Notes: generated from the sequence alone by a model not told the origin. A stretch of DNA of 64,000 bases from Lysinibacillus sp. B2A1 (GCA_002973635.1 CP027224.1:2428501-2492500); one strand, 5' to 3'; shown: positions 1 to 8,941, numbered from the stretch's first letter. Translations and numbers: made by a program.

Positions 1-422
1 TACTGACTATCCATGAAAGCAACCAGAAAATGATTGAAAGTCAACAAGATACATATATAGGCGTGGTCAGATCGGGACAAATTGTGCGTTCGGCAGGTGA
101 TATTATCGTTGTTGGAAATGTCAATCCAAATGGACGTGTTGAAGCTGGTGGTAATGTGTATGTTCTAGGAAGACTTAAAGGTATTGTACATGCTGGTCTT
201 TATGGTAATAAGGAAGCAATTATTGCAGCATCCCGTTTCGAGGCAACACATATCATGATTGCTGATCAGGTTCAGGTGATGTCAGACGAACATGTAAAAG
301 CAATTAATCAGGCAGAGATGACATGTGCATTTATCGGCTATGATGGGCGTATTACGTACGATCAAATTCATGTGTTAAAAAATATTCGACCATTGTTAAA
401 TGTGTCTAAGGGAGGAAGCTAG
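1..422 (+). CDS. minC: Septum-site determining protein MinC, C-terminal part (5' end outside window)
   Basis: MinC is the FtsZ-polymerisation inhibitor that MinD recruits to the membrane, so that division is kept away from the poles. Only the C-terminal half is visible. The frame is open from the first bases of the window, so the ATG at 30 is internal. The visible part is the right-handed beta-helix MinD-binding domain, with glycine-rich turns such as GNVNPNGRVEAGGNVYVLG and RLKGIVHAG. The stop at 420-422 lies just before the minD start, as expected for a minCD operon. The N-terminal FtsZ-inhibitory domain lies upstream of the window. Confidence 0.95.
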   Translation, partial: LTIHESNQKMIESQQDTYIGVVRSGQIVRSAGDIIVVGNVNPNGRVEAGGNVYVLGRLKGIVHAGLYGNKEAIIAASRFEATHIMIADQVQVMSDEHVKAINQAEMTCAFIGYDGRITYDQIHVLKNIRPLLNVSKGGS

Positions 423-423
423 T

Positions 424-1221
424 GTGGGAGAAGCGATCGTCATAACTTCAGGTAAAGGCGGTGTCGGAAAAACAACGACAGCGGCTAACCTTGGAACTGC
501 ATTGGCTCTACAGGGTAAAAAAATATGTTTAGTAGATACTGATATTGGTCTACGTAATTTGGATGTAATATTAGGTCTTGAGAATCGAATTATTTATGAT
601 TTAGTTGATGTTGTTGAAGGACGCTGTAAAATTCATCAAGCATTAATAAAAGATAAACGGGTAGATGAGAAACTATTTTTATTACCTGCTGCTCAAACGA
701 CAGATAAAAATGCTGTTAATCCTGAGCAAATGAAGAGCTTAATAGAAGAGTTAAAAAGAGATTATGATTATGTATTAATAGACTGTCCTGCTGGTATTGA
801 GCAAGGTTACCGTAATGCTGTTGCAGGTGCAGAGCATGCCATTGTAGTAACAACACCTGAAATCTCTGCTGTACGTGATGCGGATCGTATTATTGGCTTG
901 CTTGAGCAGGAAGAAATAACAGCACCTAAGCTCATTATCAATCGTATTCGTCAGCATATGATGAAAAATGGAGATACACTGGATGTAAATGAGATAACTA
1001 CACATTTGTCTATCGACTTATTAGGTATAATTGTAGATAATGAAGATGTTATTTCATCATCGAATAAAGGTGAGCCAATTGTGATGGATCCTGCAAATAA
1101 GGCTTCCCTGGGCTATCGTAATATTGCCCGTCGTATACTTGGTGAATCCGTTCCACTTATGGCGATTGAAGATGAAAATAGGGGTGTATTTTCAAAGCTG
1201 AAAGCGTTATTTTCGAGATAA
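424..1221 (+). CDS. minD: Septum-site determining ATPase MinD
   Basis: MinD is a membrane-associated ParA/MinD-type ATPase that positions MinC at the poles. The deviant Walker A motif GKGGVGKT lies near residues 9-16. The protein ends in a short amphipathic helix (GVFSKLKALFSR), the family's membrane-targeting sequence. I chose GTG at 424 because GGAGG at 411-415 lies 8 nt upstream and the protein then starts just before the VITSGKGGVGKT strand. That gives 265 residues, the usual length. It directly follows minC, and a terminator-like hairpin follows it. Confidence 0.96.
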   Translation: MGEAIVITSGKGGVGKTTTAANLGTALALQGKKICLVDTDIGLRNLDVILGLENRIIYDLVDVVEGRCKIHQALIKDKRVDEKLFLLPAAQTTDKNAVNPEQMKSLIEELKRDYDYVLIDCPAGIEQGYRNAVAGAEHAIVVTTPEISAVRDADRIIGLLEQEEITAPKLIINRIRQHMMKNGDTLDVNEITTHLSIDLLGIIVDNEDVISSSNKGEPIVMDPANKASLGYRNIARRILGESVPLMAIEDENRGVFSKLKALFSR

Positions 1222-1228
1222 TCACTTG

Positions 1229-1265
1229 AGTCTTTTCGTGCATTTGTGCGAGAAGGCTTTTTTGT
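1229..1265 (+). terminator. Rho-independent terminator after minCD
   Basis: AGTCTTTTCG and CGAGAAGGCT can pair along ten positions (with G-U pairs) around a 10-nt loop, followed by a run of six or more T. Confidence 0.7.
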
Positions 1266-1269
1266 TGGC

Positions 1270-1353
1270 TTGATGGATAGAAGCAACAAAGTGATGGAAA
1301 GAAGAGCCAAAGTGACGGATAGAAACATCGAAACGAAGGATAGAAACATCACA
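1270..1353. repeat. Four tandem imperfect 21-bp repeats
   Basis: Four consecutive 21-nt units start at 1270, 1291, 1312 and 1333. They share the pattern (T/G)TGA(T/C)GGA(T/A)AGAA followed by a variable ACA/GCC/ATC step and AA. The array fills most of the gap between minD and the spoIVFA-like gene. Neither strand gives a convincing protein, so I treat it as an intergenic tandem repeat. Confidence 0.7.
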
Positions 1354-1431
1354 ATCAGGATATTTGGATTGTTGAAATTTTTTGCATGAATGGACATGCA
1401 ATCTCATATAGTGTGAAAAAAGGATGAGGGC

Positions 1432-1986
1432 TTGTTTAAAAAATGGAAATGGATGGTCACAATCTTACTTGTGGCAGGAATTATGCTAGTGATTCGTCTA
1501 GAAGATCAGGGAGTGTTGGATACACCTGTGCGAAAGCTTGTGACAACATCAGAGGATTTAACTTATTTAAGCGAGCTAGGGCAAAGTTTGTTAAACAAAG
1601 AGGATGAAACAATTTTAGTATCAAGTGATGTTGGGCAAACTGAACTTTTAGCGTTTGCAAATGCTCAAGTTTTTAAGGAAGGCTTTTTATTGCAGTATGA
1701 TATAGGATTACCCATCTATGCTGGACAGAATGGTCTAGTTGTTTTTACAGGTCATACAAAATACACAGGTAAAACGATGACGATTACTTATGATGATGGC
1801 ACAACAGTTTCCTATGGTATGCTGGATAGTTTAGCACAGCTACCATATACAACGGTGCAGGCAAATGATTTAATTGGGATGAAAGAGGCTGGACAACTCT
1901 ATCTATCAATTGAAAAGGATAAAACACACTATAATTTAGAGCAGATTGTACAGTGGCTGGAATCAACGACAGCAGATGAAAATTAA
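1432..1986 (+). CDS. spoIVFA: SpoIVFA-like protein (degenerate M23 peptidase fold), regulator of SpoIVFB
   Basis: A 184-residue protein with an N-terminal membrane segment (WMVTILLVAGIMLVI, about residues 7-21) and a C-terminal domain resembling the LytM/M23 beta-fold (PIYAGQNGLVVFTGHTKYTG, then TYDDGTTVSYG). In B. subtilis SpoIVFA holds the SpoIVFB protease inactive in the outer forespore membrane until the SpoIVB signal. The M23 zinc ligands are not evident, as expected for a regulatory rather than catalytic member. The start is TTG at 1432 after GATGAGGG. It overlaps spoIVFB by 11 nt. The assignment rests on the fold, the length and the conserved minCD-spoIVFAB order. Confidence 0.85.
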   Translation: MFKKWKWMVTILLVAGIMLVIRLEDQGVLDTPVRKLVTTSEDLTYLSELGQSLLNKEDETILVSSDVGQTELLAFANAQVFKEGFLLQYDIGLPIYAGQNGLVVFTGHTKYTGKTMTITYDDGTTVSYGMLDSLAQLPYTTVQANDLIGMKEAGQLYLSIEKDKTHYNLEQIVQWLESTTADEN

Positions 1987-2587
1987 ATTACACCTACTAT
2001 GTATCCCTCTCGTATTGTTAATGATTTTTAGTGGCCAAATTGCTTATTATGCTATTATTTTAACTTCCTTACTTTGGCATGAAGCTGGACATCTATTAGC
2101 CGCAATGCTTTGCGGCGTTAAGGTCAAATCATGTGTCATTACACCTTATGGAGGGGAAATTGAATTTGAAAATCCAGCGGTTGTGCCAGCATCGTCACTC
2201 CTATGGATTGCCCTAGGGGGACCAATCGCTACAATTATAGGGATTGGCCACGCTTTTTTTATGCCAGAAATTCTTGCCAATAAGCTTATCAATGTTCAAC
2301 TTGTCCTTTTAGCTATTAATTTATTACCGATTATTCCGTTGGACGGTGGTCGAATATTTATGGCGTGTTTGTTTTTATTTTATCCAAGTGTTCGTGCGTT
2401 TGAATATTACTATTGGCTTTCTCTCATAATAACGTCTATCACATTTATTTTAACGTTAACCAATCTACCACATTCTATTTTTTTAGCTATTCTTTGTTTA
2501 TTTATTTGGCTTCAAGCAATAAAAGAATGGAACTATCGAAAATATCGCCTAGCATTTGAGAAATATGTGATGAATAGATTGACTTAA
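1976..2587 (+). CDS. spoIVFB: Stage IV sporulation intramembrane metalloprotease SpoIVFB (M50)
   Basis: An M50 site-2-protease that cleaves pro-sigma-K in the mother cell during sporulation. The zinc motif HEAGH lies in the second membrane segment, and the second catalytic motif reads NLLPIIPLDGGR. Four to six hydrophobic segments span the 203 residues. I prefer ATG at 1976 over an upstream in-frame start because it overlaps the end of spoIVFA, implying translational coupling, and gives a normal short N-terminus ahead of the first membrane segment. It is the partner of the upstream spoIVFA. Confidence 0.93.
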   Translation: MKIKLHLLCIPLVLLMIFSGQIAYYAIILTSLLWHEAGHLLAAMLCGVKVKSCVITPYGGEIEFENPAVVPASSLLWIALGGPIATIIGIGHAFFMPEILANKLINVQLVLLAINLLPIIPLDGGRIFMACLFLFYPSVRAFEYYYWLSLIITSITFILTLTNLPHSIFLAILCLFIWLQAIKEWNYRKYRLAFEKYVMNRLT

Positions 2588-2599
2588 AAAAAAGCGTGT

Positions 2600-2715
2600 G
2601 GTAATATTTTAATGTTATTGTTTGTAGCACCTGTGCTACTACAACCGCTCTGGGAAGGTTTAAGTATCTTTGATCACCTTTGTAAACAGGCGAGTCTGAG
2701 TCTAAGAGGAGGTGC
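2600..2715 (+). promoter_or_regulatory. Probable L21 leader upstream of rplU
   Basis: The untranslated stretch before rplU contains GTAGCACCTGTGCTAC (a hairpin arm pair) and a run matching the look of the known L21 leader of Firmicutes, ending in AGGAGGTG before the ATG. That RNA is thought to mediate autoregulation by L21. The assignment is from position and general form, not a covariance search. Confidence 0.5.
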
Positions 2716-2721
2716 AGTAAA

Positions 2722-3030
2722 ATGTACGCAATTATTGAAACTGGTGGTAAACAAATCAAAGTAGAAGCTGGTCAAGAAATCTATGTTGAAAAATTAGGTG
2801 TAGAAGCTGACGAGGTTGTAACTTTTGATAAAGTATTATTCGTTGGTGGCGAAAACGTTAAAGTTGGCGCTCCATTCGTAGAAGGTGCTACTGTAACAGC
2901 TAAAGCTGTGAAAGAAGGCCGTGCGAAGAAAATCGTTGTTTTCAAAATGAAAGCTAAAAAGAACTACCGTCGTAAACAAGGTCACCGTCAACCTTACACA
3001 AAATTAGTTGTTGAAACAATCAACGCTTAA
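2722..3030 (+). CDS. rplU: 50S ribosomal protein L21
   Basis: A 102-residue large-subunit protein that binds 23S rRNA. It opens with the signature [18 protein letters not shown] and closes with the basic [15 protein letters not shown] segment typical of L21. The RBS AGGAGGTG lies about 8 nt upstream of the ATG. It heads the conserved three-gene rplU-prp-rpmA cluster. Codon use is strongly biased, as for a highly expressed gene. Confidence 0.98.
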   Translation: MYAIIETGGKQIKVEAGQEIYVEKLGVEADEVVTFDKVLFVGGENVKVGAPFVEGATVTAKAVKEGRAKKIVVFKMKAKKNYRRKQGHRQPYTKLVVETINA

Positions 3031-3046
3031 TTGTGAGGTGTAGCGA

Positions 3047-3403
3047 ATGATACAAGTTACGATTCATCACGATGAAAATAGACATGTGTCAGCATTTGAA
3101 TATTCAGGACATGCTGAATACGATGAATCTGGTAAGGATTTAGTATGTGCAGGGGCATCTACCATTGCCATTGGCACAGTAAATGCTATTTACGCGCTAT
3201 TACAAATCCAGCCAGAGGTCGAACAAGCTGCTGAAGGTGGAGGCTATCTTAAGGTAGCTTTACCATCAGATTTAGAGCCTGAAGTAGATGCAAAACTACA
3301 ATTAATTGTCCAAGTTATGACTGCCCAAGTGTATTCTATGGTGCAAAATTATGGACAATACATCCAAATCAACTACAACCAAGTAGGAGGTGGAACTCGA
3401 TGA
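3047..3403 (+). CDS. prp: Ribosomal-processing cysteine protease Prp
   Basis: A cysteine protease (YsxB family) that removes the N-terminal extension of ribosomal protein L27 in Firmicutes. The His/Cys catalytic pair is visible in [20 protein letters not shown], with H in SGHA and C in VCAG. Its length of 118 residues is usual. It sits between rplU and rpmA and overlaps the rpmA start by 4 nt (ATGA), so enzyme and substrate are translationally coupled. The neighbouring L27 carries the matching cleavage motif. Confidence 0.95.
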   Translation: MIQVTIHHDENRHVSAFEYSGHAEYDESGKDLVCAGASTIAIGTVNAIYALLQIQPEVEQAAEGGGYLKVALPSDLEPEVDAKLQLIVQVMTAQVYSMVQNYGQYIQINYNQVGGGTR

Positions 3404-3699
3404 AATTATTATTAGCATTAGACCTTCAACTTTTCGCATCGAAAAAAGGGGTAGGTTCTACTAAAAACGGACGTGACTCTGAGTCTAAACGTCTTGGTGC
3501 TAAACGTGCTGATGGCCAATTCGTAACTGGTGGTTCAATTCTTTACCGTCAACGCGGTACAAAAATTTACCCAGGTACAAACGTAGGTCGCGGTGGTGAC
3601 GATACACTATTTGCTAAAGTTGACGGCGTTGTTAAATTCGAACGCTTAGGTCGCGATCGCAAACAAGTATCTGTATACCCAGCATCACAAGAAGCTTAA
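3400..3699 (+). CDS. rpmA: 50S ribosomal protein L27 with Prp-cleaved N-terminal extension
   Basis: A 99-residue L27, a large-subunit protein whose N-terminus reaches the peptidyl-transferase centre. The extension [12 protein letters not shown] ends in the Firmicute cleavage site, with the mature protein expected to start at ASKKGVG. The core has the usual [22 protein letters not shown] segment. The ATG overlaps the prp stop. A strong terminator follows, ending the rplU-prp-rpmA operon. Confidence 0.98.
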   Translation: MKLLLALDLQLFASKKGVGSTKNGRDSESKRLGAKRADGQFVTGGSILYRQRGTKIYPGTNVGRGGDDTLFAKVDGVVKFERLGRDRKQVSVYPASQEA

Positions 3700-3704
3700 T
3701 TATT

Positions 3705-3736
3705 AAAGGGCTGCTATTAAAGCAGTCCTTTTTTTT
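3705..3736 (+). terminator. Rho-independent terminator after rpmA
   Basis: A GGGCTGCT / AGCAGTCC stem with a short ATTAA loop, followed by eight T. Confidence 0.9.
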
Positions 3737-4236
3737 ACTGTTTCAATATATTGTGCCATTCACATAATTTGATACATACAAAGACTCTTCACCAAATAGA
3801 GTGGATATAACGAAAAACAACCCCATAAACGAAAAAATAGATCATTATAGAGTAATAGATAGGGGAGAGATGAGATACGGAGAGATGGAATTTGTTTGAA
3901 TATGCAAAATTTGAGGATGCTAACGTACATATAATGGAACAATTTTTTGTGTAAGCACAAGGCCGATTCTGGACGCAATTATGTCGAGGCATAATTGATT
4001 GGGAAAACAATGGCGGTAGCAGAGTATGCTGAGCACATTGAAGACCTTGTATAAAATAAAGCTTCATAATAGATAAACTAAAAACAATCCGTAAGAGCAC
4101 TTAAAAGCAGTAAATCATAAAAAGGTTTACTGTTTTCTTTGATTGGTTATGCTTCATAAAATTCGATGAAGAATTAAGGGAAAAATACAGTAAAACTTGT
4201 TATACTAGTAAGGATAACTTTATTGGAGTGAATGGG
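3737..4236. other. 500-bp intergenic region with one hairpin repeat, no convincing gene
   Basis: Only antisense ORFs of low-complexity composition occur here and none resembles a protein family. The notable element is a palindrome at 3976-3997: arms CAATTATG and CATAATTG around TCGAGG, preceded by TTCTGGACG. A related hairpin occurs at 30052-30073. The spo0B promoter probably lies near the TATACT at about 4200-4206. Confidence 0.6.
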
Positions 4237-4764
4237 ATGAACAATCAATCACTAACCATTAGTGAAGTATTACGTTTTGCAAATCATGATTATGTGAATC
4301 AACTTCAACTGATTCGCATGAACTTAGATTTAGGTAGAATTGACGAATCAAGAAAACTTATTCAAAATTATTCGGAGCAATTACGAAAATTTTCTATCCT
4401 TAATCGTCTACAATTACCACAAACAATTGAGTGGCTACAAACGGCAGGCTGGCGCTATCCTTCCTTGTCATTAGAGCTTAGCGGTGAGATAAACAAGCCT
4501 GTTACCAATAATATTGATAGGGAAGTTGTAGATACTTTAAACAAAACAGTTATGCATGTTTATGATACATTAGATCCATTTACAGAACAAAGCTTAGCGC
4601 TTGATGTACGTGTTGACGATCATACATTTGCCGTGACATTCACGCTAAATGGGCTATGGAGTGCTGATGCATTCACCGAAAAAGGTTTGAAACAATTAGA
4701 CATTCAAACAATTGAGCAGACAACAACGAGCTGGCAATATGTATTGAGTGCAAGTAGGGAGTGA
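4237..4764 (+). CDS. spo0B: Sporulation initiation phosphotransferase Spo0B
   Basis: Spo0B passes phosphate from Spo0F to Spo0A in the sporulation phosphorelay. The phosphoacceptor His is in [15 protein letters not shown] near the N-terminus, in the helix that forms the four-helix bundle by dimerisation. The C-terminal part is a degenerate kinase-like ATPase fold. I chose ATG at 4237 because GGAG lies 8 nt upstream; a GTG three codons earlier is also possible. The gene directly precedes obg, as in B. subtilis. Confidence 0.9.
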   Translation: MNNQSLTISEVLRFANHDYVNQLQLIRMNLDLGRIDESRKLIQNYSEQLRKFSILNRLQLPQTIEWLQTAGWRYPSLSLELSGEINKPVTNNIDREVVDTLNKTVMHVYDTLDPFTEQSLALDVRVDDHTFAVTFTLNGLWSADAFTEKGLKQLDIQTIEQTTTSWQYVLSASRE

Positions 4765-4769
4765 ACTAA

Positions 4770-6058
4770 ATGTTTGTCGATCACGTAAAGATTTATGTAA
4801 AAGGTGGCGACGGAGGGACGGAATGGTTGCCTTTCGCCGAGAAAAATATGTTCCAAATGGTGGTCCTGCCGGTGGTGATGGCGGTCATGGTGGGAATGTT
4901 GTGTTTCAAGTTGAAGAGGGCCTGCGAACGTTAATGGATTTCCGTTACAAACGCCACTTCAAGGCTGACCGTGGTGAGCATGGTATGAGTAAAGGAATGC
5001 ATGGTAAACGTGCAGACGATTTAATCGTTAAAGTACCACCAGGCACAGTTGTAATGAACGAAGAAACGGGCGCTGTTATTGCCGATTTAGTCGAGCATGG
5101 TCAACAGGCGATTATTGCGAAAGCAGGTCGAGGTGGACGTGGTAATTCTCGCTTTGCAACACCAGCAAATCCAGCTCCAGAACTTTCTGAAAAAGGTGAG
5201 CCAGGACAAGAATTAAATGTTATATTAGAGTTAAAAGTTTTAGCAGATGTGGGACTAGTGGGATTCCCAAGTGTTGGTAAATCTACGCTTCTATCAGTTG
5301 TTTCTGCTGCTAAGCCAAAAATTGGTGCTTATCATTTTACCACAATCGTTCCGAATTTAGGCATGATTGAGACAGAGGATCATCGTAGCTTTGCGATGGC
5401 AGATTTACCTGGTCTAATTGAAGGAGCGCATGAAGGGGTGGGCTTAGGTCATCAGTTTTTACGTCATATCGAGCGTACACGTGTTATTGTTCATGTGATA
5501 GATATGTCAGGGATGGAAGGTCGCGATCCATATGAGGATTATTTAACAATTAATGAGGAACTAAAACAATATAATCTTCGTTTAACAGAGCGTCCTCAAA
5601 TTATTGTAGCCAATAAAATGGATATGCCAGAAGCAGAAAATAACTTAGCGGAATTCCGCCAAAAAGTAGGAGAAGATATTCAAATCTTCCCGATTTCTGC
5701 GATTTCGCGTCAAGGTTTAAAAGAATTATTATTTGCCATTGCAGATTTACTAGAGGTAACACCTGAATTCCCTCTATATGATGATTTAGAGGAGCAATCA
5801 GAGGCAACAGTCATGTATAAACATGAGGCAAAAGGTGAAGATTTTGAAATCACTCGTGATGATGATGGTACATTTATTATCAGTGGTTACGCAATTGAAC
5901 GCCTATTCAAAATGACTGACTTTAGCCGTGAAGATGGAATTCGTCGTTTTGCTCGTCAATTGCGTGCAATGGGCGTAGATGAAGCTTTACGTGAACGTGG
6001 AGCGCAAGATGGCGATACAGTTCGTCTGCAAGAGTTTGAATTTGAATTTGTCGATTAA
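4770..6058 (+). CDS. obg: GTPase Obg/CgtA; reading frame broken by a one-base deletion near 4818
   Basis: Obg is a ribosome-associated GTPase linked to 50S assembly, the stringent response and sporulation. The true start is ATG at 4770 ([16 protein letters not shown]). At 4815-4820 the bases GGGACGG replace the expected GGGAACGG, dropping one A and shifting frame. After that point the frame continues as [19 protein letters not shown] and is intact for the rest of the protein. It shows the glycine-rich Obg fold, G1 GFPSVGKS, G3 DLPG, G4 NKMD and the C-terminal OCT domain ending EFEFVD. Restored length is about 429 residues, normal. Obg is essential in B. subtilis, so a sequencing error is likelier than real loss. 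Confidence 0.93.
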
Positions 6059-6082
6059 GACAAGAGTTTTAGGGGGAAGCGT

Positions 6083-6538
6083 ATGAAGAATGTTGCGAAT
6101 CAGCGATATTATTTAGTTCGTGAAGATGTTTTAACGGATGCTATGCAAAAAACTTTGGAGGCGAAGCACTTACTTTCAAGTGGCTCAGTTTCATCCATTT
6201 GGGATGCGGTAAAGCAGGTGGATTTATCGCGAAGTGCGTTTTACAAATATCGTGATGCTGTATTTCCTTTCCACTCAATTGTACAGGAACGCATTTTAAC
6301 AGTCTTTTTACAGCTTCAAGACCGTAAAGGAACACTTGCAAAGCTTTTAGAAACAGTGACAAATACACATTGCAATGTGCTAACTATTCATCAAACCATA
6401 CCTATTCAAGGGCGTGCTAATGTTACTTTGTCATTAGATGTAACGAGTATGACCTGTGAACTTGATGAATTAATACAGCAACTAAAACGTTTAGATTTTG
6501 TAGAATCAGCGGAAGTTATTAGTTCAGGGGCATTGTAG
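6083..6538 (+). CDS. pheB: ACT-domain protein PheB
   Basis: A 151-residue protein with an N-terminal helical segment resembling an HTH (VSSIWDAVKQVDLSRSAFYKYRDAVFPF) and a C-terminal ACT domain (RKGTLAKLLETVTNTHCNVLTIHQ) of the kind that binds amino acids. It is the conserved gene between obg and pheA in Bacillales and is assumed to have a role in phenylalanine metabolism or its control. Its exact function is unproven. AGGGGGAAG lies just before the ATG. Confidence 0.9.
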   Translation: MKNVANQRYYLVREDVLTDAMQKTLEAKHLLSSGSVSSIWDAVKQVDLSRSAFYKYRDAVFPFHSIVQERILTVFLQLQDRKGTLAKLLETVTNTHCNVLTIHQTIPIQGRANVTLSLDVTSMTCELDELIQQLKRLDFVESAEVISSGAL

Positions 6539-6732
6539 TACCTGTTTTGAATTGCTGCTAAGATATAGGACGGCAAATAAGGCTTTAAGAGGAGCAGTCT
6601 CATTAGAAATGGTATCTGATGGGACAGCTCCTTATTCTTATCATTTCAAAAACGAATAGGATGTTAGTATAGTTGTCAAAAACATATAAAATATTTTAAA
6701 AACTACAATTTGTAGTAAGGGAGGAAATTGCA

Positions 6733-7611
6733 ATGACAGAGCAGCATTGGGAAAAAAGAATCGCATATTTAGGACCAGAAGCATCATTTACATACTTAGC
6801 CACAAAAGCAATCTTTCCAACTGAGTGGCTCGTTCCATGTGCAACAATTCCAGAATGCATTGAGGCGGTAGCTGAGGGGAAGGTAGATTTAGCCGTTGTT
6901 CCTATGGAGAATGCTCTAGAGGGCTCTGTAACACTGACACTCGATTATTTATTCCATGAGGCAATCTTATATGTTACAGGAGAGCTACAGCTAAAAATCC
7001 AACAGCATTTAATGGTCAATAAAGCCCAAAAGGATCGTTGGGAATCGATTGAAGGGGTTTATTCACATCCACACGCTTTAGCACAATGTCATAAATACTT
7101 ATTCTATCGCTTCAGCCATGTACCATTACAGCAAACAACTTCAACTGCCGCAGCAGCAAAATATGTATCCGAAAATCCAAACGAATGCATTGCAGCTGTT
7201 GGTAATGCTGCAGCTGCAGAAAAATATGATTTGGAAATCGTTCAACCAAATATTCATGATTTCCATTTTAATCATACACGCTTCTTCGTATTATCCAAGC
7301 AAAATATACGGCTACCACAGGAATTATCAGATGGACAGGCAAAAACAACTTTTATGATTACCTTACCTACTGACCGTTCAGGGGCATTACATCAAGTGCT
7401 ATCTGTATTTGCATGGAGACAGTTAAATTTAAGTAAAATTGAATCCCGTCCATTAAAAACGGGCTTAGGTGATTATTTCTTTATGATTGATGTCTTAGCA
7501 GATGAAAAAGAACCTATGATGCGTGGGGCAATGGAAGAATTAGCTGCACTTGGCTGCAAGGTAAAGTCACTCGGTACTTACTTTACGTATTTGACGTCAG
7601 ACGAATCTTAA
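6733..7611 (+). CDS. pheA: Prephenate dehydratase
   Basis: Converts prephenate to phenylpyruvate in phenylalanine biosynthesis. Residues 8-190 form the periplasmic-binding-like catalytic domain, with YLGPEASFTYLAT, PMENALEGSVT and the later motif TSTAAAAKYV. The C-terminal regulatory ACT domain starts about residue 208 (SGALHQVLSVFAWRQLNLSK) and carries ESRP, the phenylalanine-feedback motif. There is no chorismate mutase fusion, as usual in Bacillales. RBS GGGAGG precedes the ATG. Confidence 0.96.
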   Translation: MTEQHWEKRIAYLGPEASFTYLATKAIFPTEWLVPCATIPECIEAVAEGKVDLAVVPMENALEGSVTLTLDYLFHEAILYVTGELQLKIQQHLMVNKAQKDRWESIEGVYSHPHALAQCHKYLFYRFSHVPLQQTTSTAAAAKYVSENPNECIAAVGNAAAAEKYDLEIVQPNIHDFHFNHTRFFVLSKQNIRLPQELSDGQAKTTFMITLPTDRSGALHQVLSVFAWRQLNLSKIESRPLKTGLGDYFFMIDVLADEKEPMMRGAMEELAALGCKVKSLGTYFTYLTSDES

Positions 7612-7632
7612 AAACAGGCTAGGAGGTTTAGT

Positions 7633-8022
7633 ATGGGCGGCATTATTTTGTTTGATGGAATCTGTAATTTTTGTGATAGCAGTGTACAATTTATTATTAG
7701 GTATGATCAGGCAGCATATTTTCAATTTGCGTCCATCCAAAGTGATGTGGGACAAGCACTCCTAGCTAAATATAATGTCTCAGAGAATGTTGACAGTGTC
7801 ATATTAATTGAACATGGAGAGGCATATGTTGAATCAACTGCAGCTCTTAGAATCAGTCGGAAATTAGATGGTTTATGGCCAATCTGCTTTCTTTTCATCC
7901 TTGTACCGCCATTTTTACGAAATACAGTGTACCGACTAGTGGCGAAAAATAGATATCGTCTTTTTGGTCAAAAAAAAATATGCCTTTTACCTACATCTTC
8001 CCAGCAGAAAAGATTTCTCTAA
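7633..8022 (+). CDS. DCC-family (DUF393) thiol-disulfide oxidoreductase-like protein
   Basis: A 129-residue protein with the family signature DGICNFC at residues 8-14, in which DxxCxxC resembles a thioredoxin active site, and a hydrophobic helix (LWPICFLFILVPPFLR). The family (YuxK-like) is predicted to have redox activity but has no settled substrate. It begins about 20 nt after pheA with the RBS AGGAGG, so it may be co-transcribed. It is followed by a terminator. Confidence 0.85.
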   Translation: MGGIILFDGICNFCDSSVQFIIRYDQAAYFQFASIQSDVGQALLAKYNVSENVDSVILIEHGEAYVESTAALRISRKLDGLWPICFLFILVPPFLRNTVYRLVAKNRYRLFGQKKICLLPTSSQQKRFL

Positions 8023-8024
8023 CG

Positions 8025-8062
8025 ATGAAGCTATCCAAGTTTATATTGGATAGTTTTTTTGT
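8025..8062 (+). terminator. Rho-independent terminator after the DCC-family gene
   Basis: A CTATCCAA / TTGGATAG stem with a GTTTATA loop, then seven T. Confidence 0.9.
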
Positions 8063-8155
8063 CAAAAAATGACTAAAATTACGGAGCCGATTTACACCTT
8101 AAACATGTTACACTAGTATTAATAGTATTTATTTGGTAAAAAAGGAGGCAAAAGT

Positions 8156-8938
8156 ATGTTTTTGGTGGATATTCAAAAGGAGATTAAAAAAATTGCACCA
8201 GCAATACAATTGAATAAAGAAAAAATAAAATTACTTTTTGTGGAAAAATTACAGAACAATGAACCAGATTTCCTACATATGTTTCAAGATGATGTCAACA
8301 AAATAGAAGAATTCACAATATCATTAATCGATATGGTTTTTGGAGCAGTGATGCAAGAATCTTTAAAACAATTTATCCCATCCATAAAACCAATCGTACA
8401 TCAGTACCAAAGCTTAGGCCTTTTACCAGACCATTATAAAGATTTAGGTAAATATTTAATAATTTCTATTCGCGAAGCATTAGAGGAAAGTGTAACACTT
8501 GAAGAAATTATAGCTTTTCAATTAATATTTTATCGATTAGCAGAAATAGCCACACGATTAGAAAAAAATGATTACAAAAAAGTAAAGATAGGTATGCAAA
8601 CTTGGTTTTTTAAATCATTTCGTGTTGTAAAAAAAGTACAGGAAAGTGATTTAATTGTGTTAATTTATATTGTACCTATAGAGGGTAAAATAGCACCCAT
8701 AGATGGAACAGATAACTATGTTTCAGTGCGTTTAACAATGCTGAATGAAGCACCTTCTCTTCAGCAAAGATTCCCAGTTATCGAAGAGATGGGCCATAAA
8801 GGATATGTAATGACCATCAATCGAAATGCTAATATCCAGAAAAATGATCGACTAACGGATTATTTATTTAATTGGATATCTGAAGGAGACACACTTGAAA
8901 TTACCACACCAAAATGTAATAAAAAATATAACAGGTAA
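8156..8938 (+). CDS. Degenerate flavohemoglobin-like protein (globin plus partial FAD-domain similarity)
   Basis: Residues about 1-135 look like the globin domain of flavohemoglobin Hmp (GLLPDHYKDLGKYLIISIREAL recalls PEHYPIVGEHLL). The next part recalls its FAD domain (FKSFRVVKKVQESD, then LTDYLFNWISEGDTLEITTPK). Three things are missing. The proximal heme histidine of the KHxS segment appears to be replaced by Tyr in HQYQSL. The flavin-binding RxYS is replaced by RFPV. The whole NAD(P)-binding domain is absent, so the length is 260 rather than about 400. I infer a non-enzymatic relative, perhaps a sensor, or a decaying Hmp. RBS AAAGGAGG is strong. Confidence 0.6.
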   Translation: MFLVDIQKEIKKIAPAIQLNKEKIKLLFVEKLQNNEPDFLHMFQDDVNKIEEFTISLIDMVFGAVMQESLKQFIPSIKPIVHQYQSLGLLPDHYKDLGKYLIISIREALEESVTLEEIIAFQLIFYRLAEIATRLEKNDYKKVKIGMQTWFFKSFRVVKKVQESDLIVLIYIVPIEGKIAPIDGTDNYVSVRLTMLNEAPSLQQRFPVIEEMGHKGYVMTINRNANIQKNDRLTDYLFNWISEGDTLEITTPKCNKKYNR

Positions 8939-8941
8939 AAA

